From positions 46,437,340-46,501,339 of the forward strand of contig CM049322.1 of assembly GCA_026874595.1 (NCBI GenBank): a stretch of DNA of 64,000 nucleotides, in the 5' to 3' direction. The notes under the pieces are model-generated. The model was given only the letters and a program-made list of their open reading frames with translations. It ran no database searches and was not told where the DNA came from. Shown piece by piece: positions 10,727 to 22,739 of the stretch. Origin of the DNA: Sipunculus nudus. Its lineage: Eukaryota; Annelida; Sipuncula; Golfingiida; Sipunculidae. The first letter of the stretch is position 1, and every line of letters begins with the position of its first letter. A program made the position numbers and the translations under genes.

Positions 10727-12130
10727 GGACAATATAAGTGTATCATTAACAATGGATACTGGAAAAATTCTACAATCTAGTAATATAGTTTCATCAGAAT
10801 TTTGTTGATGCTACTGATGTCCTACTGGAAATCATCTGGAACATGTAGACGTATTTCCTCCTTATTGTATCATTTAATAAGTGAAATACAAACGTCAAAA
10901 AGAGCACTATAAAGAATCACCTTGCCGAGACACTGAGTCTTTAAGAAACCAATGCTATGTTAGTCCAAGAACTAAACAGTAGCCACCAACAGTATGATTT
11001 ATTAGGTGTCTGTAGACATATAATACAGAGAAAACAAATTCAATTTCTTCAAGTGTCGCCATCAAGAGTCAAAATAAATTCTGGTTGCAAACTTTTGCCA
11101 AAAACTCTGCTTTAACTAAAGAATAAATGACAAAGGTCGTCCAGTGCTCCTATAAACTTGGATGTGAATGACTCTACCAAAAGCTATACAAAGCCTATTC
11201 AGCCAAATCTGCTATCATAAGACCTTCAAACATAATAAATGATGCTGATGGTTGAATCTCTGTACGACTGTACATGCATTATAGATGACATACAAAACTG
11301 TAATAATACATTTGTTCATTTAAATGTAACAGCATCCTAAACAAATATGATGTAATCTTAACAATCATTTCTAATTGTGGAAATCATGTGACATGAAATG
11401 AAACATGGCTTGATAGCTCTATGGCTCGATAGCTCCAATGTAAAAGTAAACATGGTTATGTATTACTGAGGTGGGCTCGTGAGAGACATGGATGCAGTGG
11501 TGGTCTCTATATAATCACTTTATTGTCTCCAATACTACTAAACAATACAATCAGTGAAGTTAAAGCGAGTTCTGTGAAAGTAAACTCCAAAACTAGAAAT
11601 TTGATAATTTCTTCAATTTATCGCCTTCCATCGGCGAACTTAATTGTTTAAATATACTAACACTTTGTCAGTTTTATCCTGTTACATAATATTCCTGTCA
11701 TAATCTTTGGGGATAATAACACTAATGCATCGGATCCAGTTAAATATAATGTACCGATACAACAATGGTTCAGTCTTTTTTAGCTTCATCAGTTGAGCAA
11801 TGAACCAACCATAGTTTCCATAACATCAGTTAGCATGAAAGACTTAATATTTACAAGCATACCTGAAATTCACACACACTATCTGGTGTCATTTCACTCA
11901 CCATCAGTGTCCGTAACATAGCATTTATGGTTATATCTCTCAAGGCTTCAAATGAACCATGTGAAACAATAAGAAATCGATATTACAAAAAAAATAACTT
12001 TGTCTCCTTTCGCCGGGATCTTCTAATCTCAATTTTAAATAAAATAAATATATGACCTGAGAACCATCTGAATGCGACATGGACAAAGTCGAAAAGATAA
12101 TTTCTCCGCTTTCCTAAGATACGGTCAGAT
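10727..12130 (+). mobile_element. LINE (non-LTR retrotransposon) endonuclease remnant
   Basis: Unit C lacks this stretch (compare about 31,660). At 11,450-11,930 the plus strand retains, across shifted frames, the order of an APE-type endonuclease domain: a HGCSGGLYI-like strand, then RNLIISSIYRLPSAN, then VIIFGDNNTNASD, then LHQLSNEPT and KDLIFTSIPEI. Those match the IxxxYRPP, FGDFN and EPTR..LDLIFTS motifs of Jockey/CR1/L2-like elements. Frameshifts and stops show it is dead. ORF1 and reverse transcriptase were not found. Confidence 0.7.
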
Positions 12131-12589
12131 TCGATAACAACACAATTTCGAACAAGTAAAAAATGTCGATTACAAATGAAGTTTTGAATCTGATAGGATC
12201 ACGTAATAAAAAAAAAAACTCATAAATATATAAATTTTAATGTTAAAATGATGGTAAAAGCGCATAAACTGTAAAGAGTGAAATAAGAATAGGGATTTTT
12301 GAAATACAATTAAATACTATAACACTTTAAATATAAATAAATTGCTCACTATATAACCTTAATGTCACCTACATTTAAGGTCGAGTAACTTTTTAACATT
12401 TTTGAAAATGCATACAATAAATATGTTAAATTTTATCATTCCTTCGTCTAATGGAAAGATAATAATAGTCGTCTATTATAAACATGGGTTTATCTGTTGG
12501 CAGATCATATGCAGATATTTCATATTTAGACTGTATTAATCAAATAACAATGTAAAGCTGTAACAATTTATGTCCAATAAAAATGTCAG

Positions 12590-14640
12590 TGCCATCAGTA
12601 GTACCGGAGCAACGGAGCCAGGTGGCAGACCAATCTTGACACTTTACTAGGTTTCGACAAAACAGTCTAGTGAAAAGTAAATTGATGTTTTACCCGCCAG
12701 GTGGACTCAGCTACAGTGAAGCGCAATGCAATGCACCTAGTGATAACTTCACTTTCATTATAGGTCATGAGACCGGAAACATATATTAATTATCTTGATT
12801 GACGGATTTCTAATCTGCAAAGAAAATAAAAAAAAAATCATGGAGAGAAATGTAAACTATCCATTCAATCACTTTAATTGAGCAACAGCGATTAAAAAAA
12901 AAACATAACATATTATAACCATATAGATACCGTAACGACGTAATGAGTGCTCGGCGCTTCGTCACCGATTTAGTAAGTAGCAGTTGGGGCACATCTTGTG
13001 ATCCGCTGATATTGACACATTCTTTTGACATCGCAGCACATTCGTCGCAATCAGTGGAAGCCAATGAGAACGAATGGGTATATTCCAATATGAATCAAAT
13101 CATACCTGATCTGAACGTTTTATATTGCAACCTCGTTGTGTCAAACTCGGTTAAGTCGAATTCCGAAGGGGAATATGGAGTCCCTGCAAAAAGAGTTAAA
13201 ACCTTATTCATTTAACTCATTTTGTGTTGAATTCGGATGTGTCTAAACACCTGATGTGTCGAGGTGTATTGTTTGTCCCCAGCTAGAAGTTGTATCCCTT
13301 AAATCGAAGACATTTCGCTTGAATGCTTGGATAACCGTTTTGCACGGCTGTGGTGTAGTGACCAGTTATACGTAATAACAACAGGCATGGCTCTCACTCG
13401 TCAAACGCGATGGCTCTTTCTCTCAACTCGAGGTCATGCATGCATAACAGTTGTGCCCGGTCAATCAATTATATTTACGTCTGTGATATCCAGTTAGATA
13501 GAGGACCACTTACCGGAGAGAGGGCACCTTCTTCGATTTTGTCACCAGTGACATCCAGCTCGCCACTATTAGCCAAACACGCCAAATTCACCACCATCGA
13601 CCCCAAGGGAGGCCCGTGAGATGTGCCGAAAGCTGCTGCAGCTGCTACAGTCGTCATACGGCGAGGATGACTACTTCAAATTCCTGTCGAGAATTGAGAA
13701 ATTTCTGACGAGGAGCTTCCTAATGTTAAGCAAAGGACTTTTGCTTTTATAGATATGATGTGTTGAACTTAAAATGAGCTGAGCCAATTATTTGATGATA
13801 TGTGCCCTGTAATTCATGTATGTGATCTTATTTCACTTTCGTGATTAATCTAATCCAATTTTGGTTGTGCTTATATGGTTTTTTGTTATTGATAAAAAAA
13901 TTATAATAACATTTGTGATTTTCTTTCAGGCAAACATGTGCAGGATTTATTGATAATAATCAAGGTTAAAAAAGGTTGAATATAATGAATTTCTAACTAC
14001 AGTTGTTGTTTTACGTTGTTGTATTCGTCATCTTAATGCCAACAAATTACATAAGCATGGTATTCGGATAGGAAAAAAAAACACCAACTGCTCACACAAC
14101 CTGGCTGACAAACAGCTTGGACGCTATCTCCAGCAAATTAAAAGGGAAAAGTCCCGAGAACGCTCGCCAAAAAAACAACAACAAGCATTCCATGTTATTA
14201 AAGTTATTAATAAATTAGCCCCTGAACCCCCTACGAACTGCGACAAGTCTTTATTATGCCAAAGAGCAAAGAAGCAAGAAATTTTACCCAATATGTTCCT
14301 CACGGAGACGAGGATTCCCCCCCCCCCCCCCTTGCATTCAGTGTAGTCTGTGTATTTATTATGTAGATTTAAAGAGACAACAAACGAAAAAGGCTCCCCC
14401 TCGTCGTACAGAAGCCCGTTTGTATAGCATTTTGTTACTGACAGTTTATTTGCATAAATTTTGTCAGTGCGAATTCTACAGAGACGCAAGGTACAACCTG
14501 ATAGTAAAGGACACGCCCTATGCGATCAATTTAATTGATAGACTGTAAGACGAGACAGATTGTCCGCCGACATTTTAAGTGTACTTTTTTAGTAAGGGTG
14601 CAATGTTTAAATTAATATTAATTGACGATCGGTGATTTTA
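12590..14640 (+). repeat. Conserved non-coding block of the unit (B copy)
   Basis: Matches 32,120-33,725. It includes CGGAGCCAGGTGGCAGACCA, a pogo-like patch (CTCGTTGTGTCAAACTCGG..TAAGTCGAATTCC, near 13,130), a GGTCATGCATGCA segment and a poly-C run near 14,320 (shorter in C). Apparent ORFs at 12,943 and 13,410 are not open in unit C in the same frame, so I do not call genes. Confidence 0.7.
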
Positions 14641-15990
14641 TGACCTACGCGTTAGCCAATTATTTCCTTCGACTAAATCAAATGAGAATAGGTAACACCC
14701 AAAATTACCCAAATGGGAGATCTATTGACACGGTCAAACTAATGTGACAAGAAACAATTAATATCCTAACATTTCTGAGGAAGTATGTAGTCTGACGTCA
14801 GTTGTATTTGCTGAAAAGACACTGGCAGGATTCAAACTCTTCATTTTGACGTAACACTCGGCAAAGGTCAGCAAAATGGCGTGAAATATACCACGCTTTT
14901 TTCCTCAAATTCCCACAAACGACCAGACTGCTGAGAAGTCTTAGCTAGAGCACTGCAGTTCCCTTCAATTGTACATTTGGATTAGGTATATTTTTTATGA
15001 AATGACGGTATTAATAGCAAATACGCTGTAGAAGCCTCCATCGTATCAATGAGATGGTGGTCCACGCGCTAATTAAGGGAAATATTTCCTTTCATTAGCC
15101 AAAATTTATGGGCCTGAAACACCCCGACATAATTTCACGTATTAAAGATCACCAAGAGATGTCGCAAAATAACGGTATACTGCCAAAATTTTTGTTTAGG
15201 TAAGAATGTCCTTACCGTAAAAAAGTCTTAACTTAAAAATGCAAGAATTGCCCTCATTATGAATCGGGCGCTCATTACGTTGAGTACGGCACATACACAC
15301 AACCACACTTGTATAATGCAAATATTACTCATTTATGAATTAGGTCACACCTTCATTACACCTTGATAAATATCGATATTATAATGTATTGTTCCAGATA
15401 ATGGGTTTTCAACATTATTATTCTATCTATTCAGAAAGGAAAATATATAAACTTAGACTGAAATGTTTTCGAATGAATAATGAATAGGAGTTAATGGTTT
15501 ATTAGTTGTTACTGCATAGGCTGTTTGTTCATTTTTATGGTGAAGCTATATAGTTATGGGCAAATTGAGCCCATTTAAGTTCCAATTTATTTTTTATAAA
15601 TTACACGGATTATTGTTGACAACTTTACATATGTTTTAACGAAATAAACATAGATTATAAAAAATGAAGTCCATATATATTATATTATCTTGCGAATGAT
15701 CCTATGAAAAGTGTAAATACATGAACCAGTTTTTGGGTAAATCCCCACTACTTCGCCCGTGTGAAGGACGTATGAAAGCCGGTGACGTGCATTAGTGTAA
15801 CATTATAACTATGTTATTTATATATGCGGGATTTCCGGAGATGCTTATCAAACAGCAACGACCTATCAGCACTTGGACTATCAGCAACAGACTCAGGAGA
15901 AGCTGTATTCAGGGAATGACTGTAGCATTATATCCATAGTGGTAGATTAACAATCAGCATGTGGTACTCTTTATGGATAAGCTTGCATTT
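14641..15990 (+). repeat. Unit B: block upstream of the domain exon
   Basis: Equivalent to 1-1,320 and 33,726-35,040. It ends with ATGGATAAGCTTGCATTTC and, at about 16,012, a donor-like GGAG|GTAAGA (AAG|GTAAGG in C). A short ORF before it (MDKLAFHISIITR) would leave two bases, out of phase with the next exon, so it is not accepted as the first exon. Confidence 0.7.
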
Positions 15991-16162
15991 CATATATCTA
16001 TTATTACAAGGAGGTAAGATCCTGGATCAGTACACGGTTAAATTTATTCTCGAACGAGCAACATGTTTGCTTCGCTGTAATAAGTAGTAACAGGAACAAT
16101 CTTTCTTTGTTCATAATAAGCAACTTTTTGCTCATTTATAACTAACTTGTTTTATGTTCCAG

Positions 16163-16725
16163 GCTCATCACAATCTTTGTATCGATACAGCAGTTTCTTA
16201 GCTGAATGCGAAGAAAACAAGACTTTTGTGATTACAAACGTTACACATGATAACGTTACGAACCCTCTGACGAGGGAACTTGAATATCTGAACAAGAAGT
16301 GTACTTTCAGTAAAAAAAATGTTTCATAAAGAAAAGTGATATCCAATCTAATTTTGAGCAAAGAGGGATTCTACGGTACGAGGAAAAATGGAGTCTGTCT
16401 GTTAGCTTCAAATGCGTTGACGACACTTTTGGTTATAAAGGATGCCCTAATGAAACTGTGTTCTTTAAGAAGAATGAGCAGTATGCATTGGTGAGTATGG
16501 CATATACAACAGACACACTTTTTGAAAGAGCGTGCAAACTCAGCATCACTGTGGATCCGGCTACTGAAGTAGAGTTCACGAAAATAACCTGTAAGAATGT
16601 TGAATTCACTAAAGACGGCGAAGCTTTAACATGTGATGACTTTCCAAAATATACCAGGTCGTCAATGACGCTATCCTATGTTGTGGATTCGGGACGGAAA
16701 GCTGGTTTCCTGTTCCTGGCCAAAG
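16163..16725 (+). CDS. Cys-rich extracellular domain exon, copy B
   Basis: Bounded by acceptor TTTATGTTCCAG and donor CAAAG|GTAAT, phase 1 at both ends. The family exon is 561 nt (187 codons). This copy is 563 nt because an A-run at 16,312-16,319 has two extra bases, shifting the frame until corrected. With the shift allowed for, all eight family cysteines are present (about residues 16, 47, 53, 84, 94, 124, 143, 157), plus sequons NKT, NVT and PNET and the end motif GRKAGFLFLAKG. These features indicate a secreted or cell-surface glycoprotein module. The family is not recognised; a CUB-like or Ig-like beta-sandwich is only a guess. Reading through the donor gives a stop ten codons later, so splicing is assumed. 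Confidence 0.65.
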
Positions 16726-16945
16726 GTAATCCTTTTATGTCATTCCGTTGATTTCCGACGGATATACCTGTACTATTACCAGAATATCATCAGCCCGGTA
16801 TATCTTCATACGTTGCTGCTTAATTAATAAATTCAAAGGGTTGTCATTAGTTTTAATTATAATTCTGTATTTAGTACAGTGTAGCATCAATATTTTGTTC
16901 AAGTGTACAACATCATATTGATACCATATTGGACATATTTTTTAA

Positions 16946-18434
16946 CACATTCGCTGCCAATGACGTGTATACACGTCGTTTATTTTGATTCCCCCAGTGC
17001 CAAGCACGTGTATACACGTCATTTATTTATAATCCATTTTCGGAAGGAATTCTCATAATTTTTTCAATAAATTCTTTGCAGATGAGTAGTATAACATTTA
17101 TAAAATAATCTCGCAGTATGAAAATGAATTATTTGTTATTCAATAGTCCGCTGCATCATTTGAAAGCAGGAATGATGTGTAGATGGTGACAAAATCCACG
17201 GCTCCGGTCCATTGCCGTGAAATAACTTTACGACGCGCTTCAGTTTGAAGTCGATTTCTTGTAAGAATGATACTTTGAATTAAACAAAAAGGAGGATCGT
17301 AAAAATATTTAGCTAGTTTTATATTAGAACATGTTTTGGCCACTTATTTACGACAAACTGGTTGGGAGGCCGAGGTGTAATAGATCGCACCTTAGGTGTG
17401 AACTCAAGATAGCGAGGCGTGAGGTCGTTCAGGTTTATTGCCCCACGAGGACAGGGTATTGCGCAATCAACAACAAAGGGCGCGTGCCCGTGATTGACAC
17501 ACAGTTCCGCAGTGTAATCAAACGCGGCTGCAAATGATTCTTTCGGCTTATTTCTTTTCCCTTATTTATTAATATATAGATATATATATATTAGTAACTT
17601 CACAAACAAGTTCTCGTAATATGCAAAACTGAAATAATCTCCGTGTTACGTGTGACTGTTAGAATGACAAGGTCAACTGCGCGTCAAGGTTCAAGCATGT
17701 CGGTATATATAAAAACTGTTTATATATGACTATGTTTGAAAATTACATGTTTAAAGTTAAATTATATTTTTTTATAATTATATTGATTGGTACAATCGCT
17801 GTTTTCATTATGAAAATGTAAAAATGTATGTTTGAGCACCAAAATTACATTTCTGTAAAAAAAAAAAAAAAATGTTGCGCGCGGGCTCGGACTCAGGCTG
17901 TCAGCCGTGTCACACTTCCGTACAACCTGTTCTAACCACTGCGCCAATCTAGATCTGTTGACGGTTTTAGTGTTTATACTAATATTGTATTAATGTATAA
18001 ATCACGCGTGCCCGAAAATACAGTACCGGTATAAAATTTATTTTGGTCAGACATAGGCCTATATTTGTCAGTGCCACTTAGTCATTTGACTCTTCCCAAA
18101 TCAGCATTCGCGCCAAAATACACATTTTCATTTAGTTCATCATTTACAAATATAGATCTTTATTTGAATCAGTTGTTAGCTTTATGCTGGTGTCACCGTA
18201 GACGCTATGAGACCAGTCCACCGGAGCCATGCCTTGGCTACAATCACGGTCATTTGGCTCAGTGCCCAACTTCACACCTCTCCCGAGTTTTATTGCCCCT
18301 GTGTTATCCGAGGTCACACCTTCTTATCAGGTAATTAGCACCTAGTCTTGGTACCACTACAGCTCTCGGGGCTGCTTGGGTCCCTGTGTATGGCACTGGC
18401 ACTGGGGGTGAACATGGGCTTGGCAGTGAATGTG
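16946..18434. mobile_element. piggyBac-like non-autonomous element, copy 1
   Basis: 1,489 bp flanked by TTAA on both sides, with 15-bp terminal inverted repeats CACATTCGCTGCCAA / TTGGCAGTGAATGTG (one mismatch). Unit C has the uninterrupted site at about 36,042 (TTGTTTAAATATGC), so it inserted after the B/C split or excised cleanly from C. Next to the left end is the palindrome GACGTGTATACACGTC. TTAA targets and this end layout fit piggyBac. No transposase ORF. Homologous to 41,470-42,199 and 44,299-46,062. Confidence 0.85.
17878..17948 (-). repeat. tRNA-like (SINE-head) segment inside the piggyBac-like element
   Basis: On the minus strand the segment starts TTGGCGCAGTGGTTAGAA, an excellent A box, and has GAGTCCGAGCCC about 50 nt later as a B-box relic. 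The same place in the other copies keeps TGGCACAGTTGGTTGAGAA (about 41,815) and GGTTCGAACC (about 45,430). A SINE or tRNA was probably carried by the ancestral element. Confidence 0.5.
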
Positions 18435-18929
18435 TTAAATATGTAATTTATTGAATATTAATGAGTTACAATTCCCTTTTGACCCCTACTTTGTCGACTT
18501 TATGTTATCACTGACTTAAATTATAGGTAGTCTGAACATTCAGTTAAACTACGATGACAGATAAGATATTGCATTCGTGTCAATTTACAAAACAATATAT
18601 GACTTATATGGTCACTATTCCTGATAGGAATGGTGACTGTGGATTGCTAGGAATTAACTGGTATCTGGAAACCACATAATCATATAGAGAAACCTTTACT
18701 GGAGGGGGCACCTATCAAGCAACGCCTGCTCATATAATGCCTCGATATATCCTTGTGCCATTATGTATCCTTTCTGTTAACTTTTCTGTCTATTTACAAT
18801 ATCCTCCCTCTTCCCTCGGGGTAGATTTCTATTGGGTCTAGTATTCTTTGTCGTTATGAAACGATTTGTGACAACATTTGTTTGAAGCGATATCTTTCGT
18901 TTGTTTCCAGTCCTGCTGAAACCAATGGC

Positions 18930-19275
18930 TTTATTCGCACTGGGAAATAATCCTTATCGTGACCCGGATTACTTTGTCGGCACCAGGCTTTTGGTCCGCA
19001 TTAGTTCGGTTTACTGGAGTTCGCTTTGTAAGCGGTCTACAGTACCTCGGTGTACTTCAGTCCGTTTAAGAGTTAACCCACAAACCTGCTTCTAGTGCGA
19101 ATGAGTCCAGTTACATGCTGAATCGGATAATGAACCAAGTATGGACAGCAAACTCAAGATGTATTGTATAAACCGGGTTAGGCTTTTATAAAGCGAACTA
19201 CGAAGCGGACTACTTCGAGAGTCAGGTAAACTAGTTCGTATAATCCAGTTAAGATTTGAACCAAGTGCGGATATG
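18930..19275. repeat. Fold-back (MITE-like) inverted repeat
   Basis: The left part (ATTCGCACTGGGAAATAATCC..GGATTAC) recurs in reverse complement at the right (GTATAATCCAGTTAAG..CCAAGTGCGGAT), and AGTTCGCTTTGTAAG recurs as AAAGCGAACTACG. Unit C keeps the left half (36,565-36,740) and lacks the rest. The 60-codon ORFs through it in both units are best read as by-products of the repeat. Confidence 0.45.
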
Positions 19276-19779
19276 GCCATTCATTTCTTAGGGCAAGGCC
19301 TTTCTACATTTACCTCGAATAAAATGAGTAAATTGCAAACTAGGCTAGGCTGGTTCTGTCAGCATTCTTTGTCCCTACCTATCATAATTTTCTCCAAACC
19401 GACGTCCAAATGTCGTTTCAAAGGTTCCTTTTTGGAATTTAGTCCGATGCCATTGTTAAAAAGTTTACAATGTCGATGATCTGATCCTTTCCGTATATAT
19501 ATTTCTTTCGTAGTCTACTAGCTTCAGATAAAGGATCTAATTACACTTAATTTTCCTATAGAAACTTCAAGAAAGCAAATTTACAATTAACACGGACGCT
19601 CTAAGAGCAAGGCAAAGATGTAATTAAGCAATTAAAATGTCACTTAAAACTTACAGGTTCGTGTACATGTTTTTCTCCAGGTTTTGTTGTTATCTTTCTC
19701 TCAAATTTGATCATTCCTATTGGTTTTCGATATATCTAAAAATGGTTTTGATAACACTCCTTTCTAAAATAAGTTTCAG

Positions 19780-19821
19780 AACTTCAAACGCCAACTACAA
19801 AAGGCAGCACGGGAAATACAG
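19780..19821 (+). CDS. Candidate 42-nt phase 1-1 stalk exon
   Basis: A 42-nt segment lies between AAAATAAGTTTCAG and CAG|GTAAAA. In phase 1 it encodes x-LQTPTTKGSTGNT-x, rich in Thr, Ser and Gly as in O-glycosylated stalks. It has the same phase as the domain exon and a similar ending to the 30-nt mini-exon (AATACAG|GT). Unit C lacks this stretch, so conservation cannot be tested here. Confidence 0.3.
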
Positions 19822-19952
19822 GTAAAACAGGCGACGGTAATCAACCAACTGGTCATGACATGGGTGGGTTTATTACATCATTTAATTTGCACCAAACAAA
19901 TCACCATTTCCACGAGCATGCGCAGTGCGTATGATTACATTGCTGTTTTCAG

Positions 19953-20116
19953 ATCTTAAGAGCCAACAGTACTGTGTATCTTATCTGAAACATGATACAT
20001 GCCCGAGACACCGACAGGAATTATGCCTTATTGAAAATAAAGGGATTTGGGCATTTGTCATTATAAATGTAACAAATACGAATTTCTGGCAATATATCCC
20101 ACCCGAACGGTGTTAG
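19953..20116 (+). CDS. Candidate exon: N-terminal part of a second Cys domain
   Basis: The acceptor TTGCTGTTTTCAG is followed by an open phase-1 frame to a TAG at 20,114. The peptide starts LKSQQYCVSYLKHDTC, and its centre (LCLIENKGIWAFVIINVTNT) resembles the start of the main domain (AECEENKTFVITNVTHDN), including the NVT sequon. It may be a diverged or truncated second domain. The stop could be avoided by a donor at CG|GTGTTAG. In unit C the acceptor AG is CG and a base is lost in the centre, so C has a dead copy. Confidence 0.3.
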
Positions 20117-20434
20117 TCGCCAATATGTGTCACCTATGTGGTGGACAGGTTTTATCCTTTAATATTCTTTGCATGCTGACCATCAAGATGTGTGAATGGG
20201 AATATTAACATTTCTAAACTGACAGAAAAATATAATTTTTATATGTATTTTGACATATCGGCTATTCTGAAAGCCAAATAGACACATCTTCATGTTTAAA
20301 TGATTTGGCCTTTGTTGCTGGAGAGTAAGGTTTGATTAAATTGTATTAAAACGTTTCGGAGACAAAATTGCTATGATTTATTTCTCATGAAAGGATATAT
20401 AAACCCTTGAATATTCTACTAGTTGAAGTGTTTG

Positions 20435-21115
20435 TTTTTAAACATGTTTCCCATGGACAACAAAGCTCAGCTAAATCTGATAGGATACATGCCGCCATTT
20501 CACTTAAATGTTTGTTATAAAGACCTAATTTGGGATTTGTGGTTTTGCAAATGTAGTTTGTAGCATTCCATATGGAATATTTTGACATGAGGCTGTCTAT
20601 GGCAAAACTGAAATTACAGAATTGTAATATACAGGCGAAAAAGAACTTAAGAAACGAATAAACACATTCAAATTTATTTATAATTTAAGCGACGCTGCAT
20701 TTACTTCGTTATGTTCTTTTTATTCCCCGCGTTCCTAATATAGTACTCACATACAACGGATGCCCACAATCCGTACAAGGTACAAGAGGGTTAAGTTATG
20801 TAATTGATCAGAAGGCTGTACATGAATCTTTGTTATACAATTAGTTTAAGTTAAAGAACTGGCACCAGGTATTAAGGTTTTTTTTTTTTAGCTGACTTTT
20901 CCCATAGAATTGCTTTCATAATTTGAATGGTACTTAATCGTTACGTAGTATGTGTATATAAAATACAGTATGAAAATTGCGGGAAGACCTCTTCCAAAAA
21001 TCCAATTTAAAAAATCCCAAATTAAAAAATCGGAAATTTATTAAATTTATAAAATATTTGATATCTTCAAATAAGTTCATAAACATAAATATGTAGCAAT
21101 AAGCAATAAATATAA
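20435..21115. other. Stretch present in unit B only
   Basis: About 680 bp between GAAGTGTTT and AACCTGCAAATATC that unit C lacks (joined at about 37,290). No terminal repeats or coding seen; a deletion in C is as likely as an insertion in B. Confidence 0.6.
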
Positions 21116-21524
21116 CCTGCAAATATCTATATATCTAAAAAAATATATAATTGCATTGCTGGTTAAAAATTTACGAACGGGAAACATTTATATAAGGATG
21201 TATGCTGTGTATGACTGAGATTACGTATCTGTCGGCTTCCATTATTGTCAATTGCCAGTGAAATTGTGGTTTTAAATCAAGTTCGTTTAAAACGATGTGC
21301 ACAGGGTTAAAATGATAAACCCAAGGGCCCTGGAGTAACTGCGCACTAAGGAAAAAAGTACGTTGAACTTCTGTTGATTGTGTACACATTTCTGCAGAGA
21401 GGAGTGATAAGAGTATAAAAAAAATATAAACTATTCTTTAAATGACATTTTTGGTTTAAAGAGTATACACCTTAATGAGGTACACTGTGAAATTGGTATT
21501 TTGATGAACTTGGGGAAAATAAAA

Positions 21525-21700
21525 CTTTGGAGTTAGAGTTACAGGCTCAATCTAGAGAGCAGGCCGAGCGGGAACGAGAAGAGCGTGATAAAGCTTGCAC
21601 GCACGAGCATATGACGCTGCACAAATTCAGATCCGACAGTAAAAATACCGCCGATCGATGCGTATCTCAAAAGATTCGTGAGATTGACAGTGAGCTAAGA
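21525..21700 (+). mobile_element. Gypsy-like gag remnant, unit B
   Basis: One frame reads REQAEREREERDKA, the charged coiled segment common before the gag core. A second frame over the next bases reads VKIPPIDAYLKRFVRL, resembling the gag start (PxFDxxxDxDAYLxRFER). The shift and stops show it is dead. The same remnant is in unit C at 37,870-38,110, so it predates the duplication. Confidence 0.5.
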
Positions 21701-21933
21701 GTATCCGCGAGACAGGTCGGCATTCCACCTGCGTACTCTGTTAAAGGCCAGAGCCCTGAGTATTTTTTCGCTCCTGTCTGCAGCTACTACGTCGTGTACG
21801 ATAGCATTCTGATTTTTTTATGACTTAGGTGAGTATGTTGTTTATAGCAGGCGCCACTTATGCTAATGTGTTTTCTGTGATCTTAAAAGGTAAGTTTTAC
21901 TCTTTCTTTTCTTTTTTTTCTTTGTTTTGTAGT

Positions 21934-22037
21934 TTCACTGTATTTTGATTGTTACATAATATTAGGCAGAGTTGTGAAAAGAGTATTCACTGTATTTTCA
22001 TTGTTACACAATATTAGGCAGAGTTGTGAACAGAGTA
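21934..22037 (+). repeat. 52-bp direct tandem duplication
   Basis: Two 52-bp units beginning TTCACTGTATTTT and ending GAGTA. Unit C (38,349-38,393) has a single, partly deleted unit, so copy number changed after the units split. Confidence 0.85.
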
Positions 22038-22209
22038 AAAATGAAACCCCTGGAGCTCTTTTGAGAATGACAGGATACATTATTAGTTTAAATTTAGACA
22101 AAGAAGAATTTTCTGATTATATATATTCTGATTATTATAATTATTCATCAGTTAAAATTAATTTTGCATGAAGCGTATATTTATAACTGTCTTCTTGTGG
22201 TAGTTTCAG

Positions 22210-22239
22210 AAATACCGGTTCAGCATTCTACCAATACAG
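22210..22239 (+). CDS. Candidate 30-nt phase 1-1 mini-exon, unit B copy
   Basis: Acceptor TTCTTGTGGTAGTTTCAG and donor CAG|GTGGGT. In phase 1 it encodes x-IPVQHSTNT-x. The segment is identical to the unit C copy and diverged from unit A. Proposed as a stalk exon between ectodomain and tail. Confidence 0.35.
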
Positions 22240-22666
22240 GTGGGTTTTTTAGGGGGGGGGGGTTTATTCGGGATATATTATTGTGTAATATTGTAAATTT
22301 AAGAAGCTCTACATTGGGAAATTTAAATATTCGAAGTTGACTATAAGTTAGTTCACTTTGATCTTTACACCCAGCTCTAACAAACTGTGACATTAATGTC
22401 ATAGCTAAAAAGAGAATATAATGTCTAGTGCTGTTATGATAACTGATTTTAAAATTAGAATTGAAGTTATCATACATTTAGAAATGTCTTGAAATAATAC
22501 TATTTACTTTTCTTAGAAGAAAGCTATTTGTAGACTTTTTTTCGCTAATCCTTGCACTTTCTGCAGTCACATATTCGCATGCTTACATGCATGCTCTTGC
22601 ATTGTGCACGGGTTAACTTATATATTTTATTTGATATTAAATTGAAGCAAAATCTGAAATAAATAA

Positions 22667-22674
<8 letters not shown>

Positions 22675-22725
<51 letters not shown>
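22675..22725. repeat. (TA)n closing unit B
   Basis: About 50 bp; marks the end of homology with units A and C. Confidence 0.95.
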
Positions 22726-22728
<3 letters not shown>

Positions 22729-22739
22729 GCCATCACTCT

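Larger units (their letters stand above)
7720..22640 (+). repeat. Segmental duplication unit B
   Basis: Colinear with unit C (30,001-39,037). Anchors: 7,720/30,001, 8,690/30,180, 10,210/30,870, 12,601/32,141, 14,641/33,726, 16,163/35,272, 18,460/36,050, 19,900/36,770, 21,130/37,300, 22,200/38,640. B is longer mainly through a Tigger-like element (7,882), about 815 bp at 9,335-10,150, a LINE-containing stretch (10,727-12,130), a piggyBac-like element (16,946), and 19,270-19,880 and 20,435-21,115, which C lacks. Confidence 0.9.

Noticed and set aside
13410-13619. ORFs at 13,410 (+) and 13,475 (-)
   Set aside because: Unit C has the same DNA but different open frames, so no coding constraint.
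13939-13973. Splice-like 35-nt segment GCAAACATGTGCAGG.. in unit B
   Set aside because: Length is not a multiple of three and the acceptor AG is lost in unit C (TTTCACG).
15967-16012. Possible first exon MDKLAFHISIITR with donor GGAG|GTAAGA
   Set aside because: Leaves two bases, out of phase with exon B; splicing would give an early stop.
17875-17950. Functional tRNA gene in the piggyBac-like element
   Set aside because: Good A box, but the B box is degenerate and arms do not fold.
18901-19095. Paired 60-codon ORFs at 18,901 and 36,541 after a TTTCCAG acceptor
   Set aside because: Both run through the left arm of a fold-back repeat, whose reverse complement follows; they are better explained as mobile DNA.
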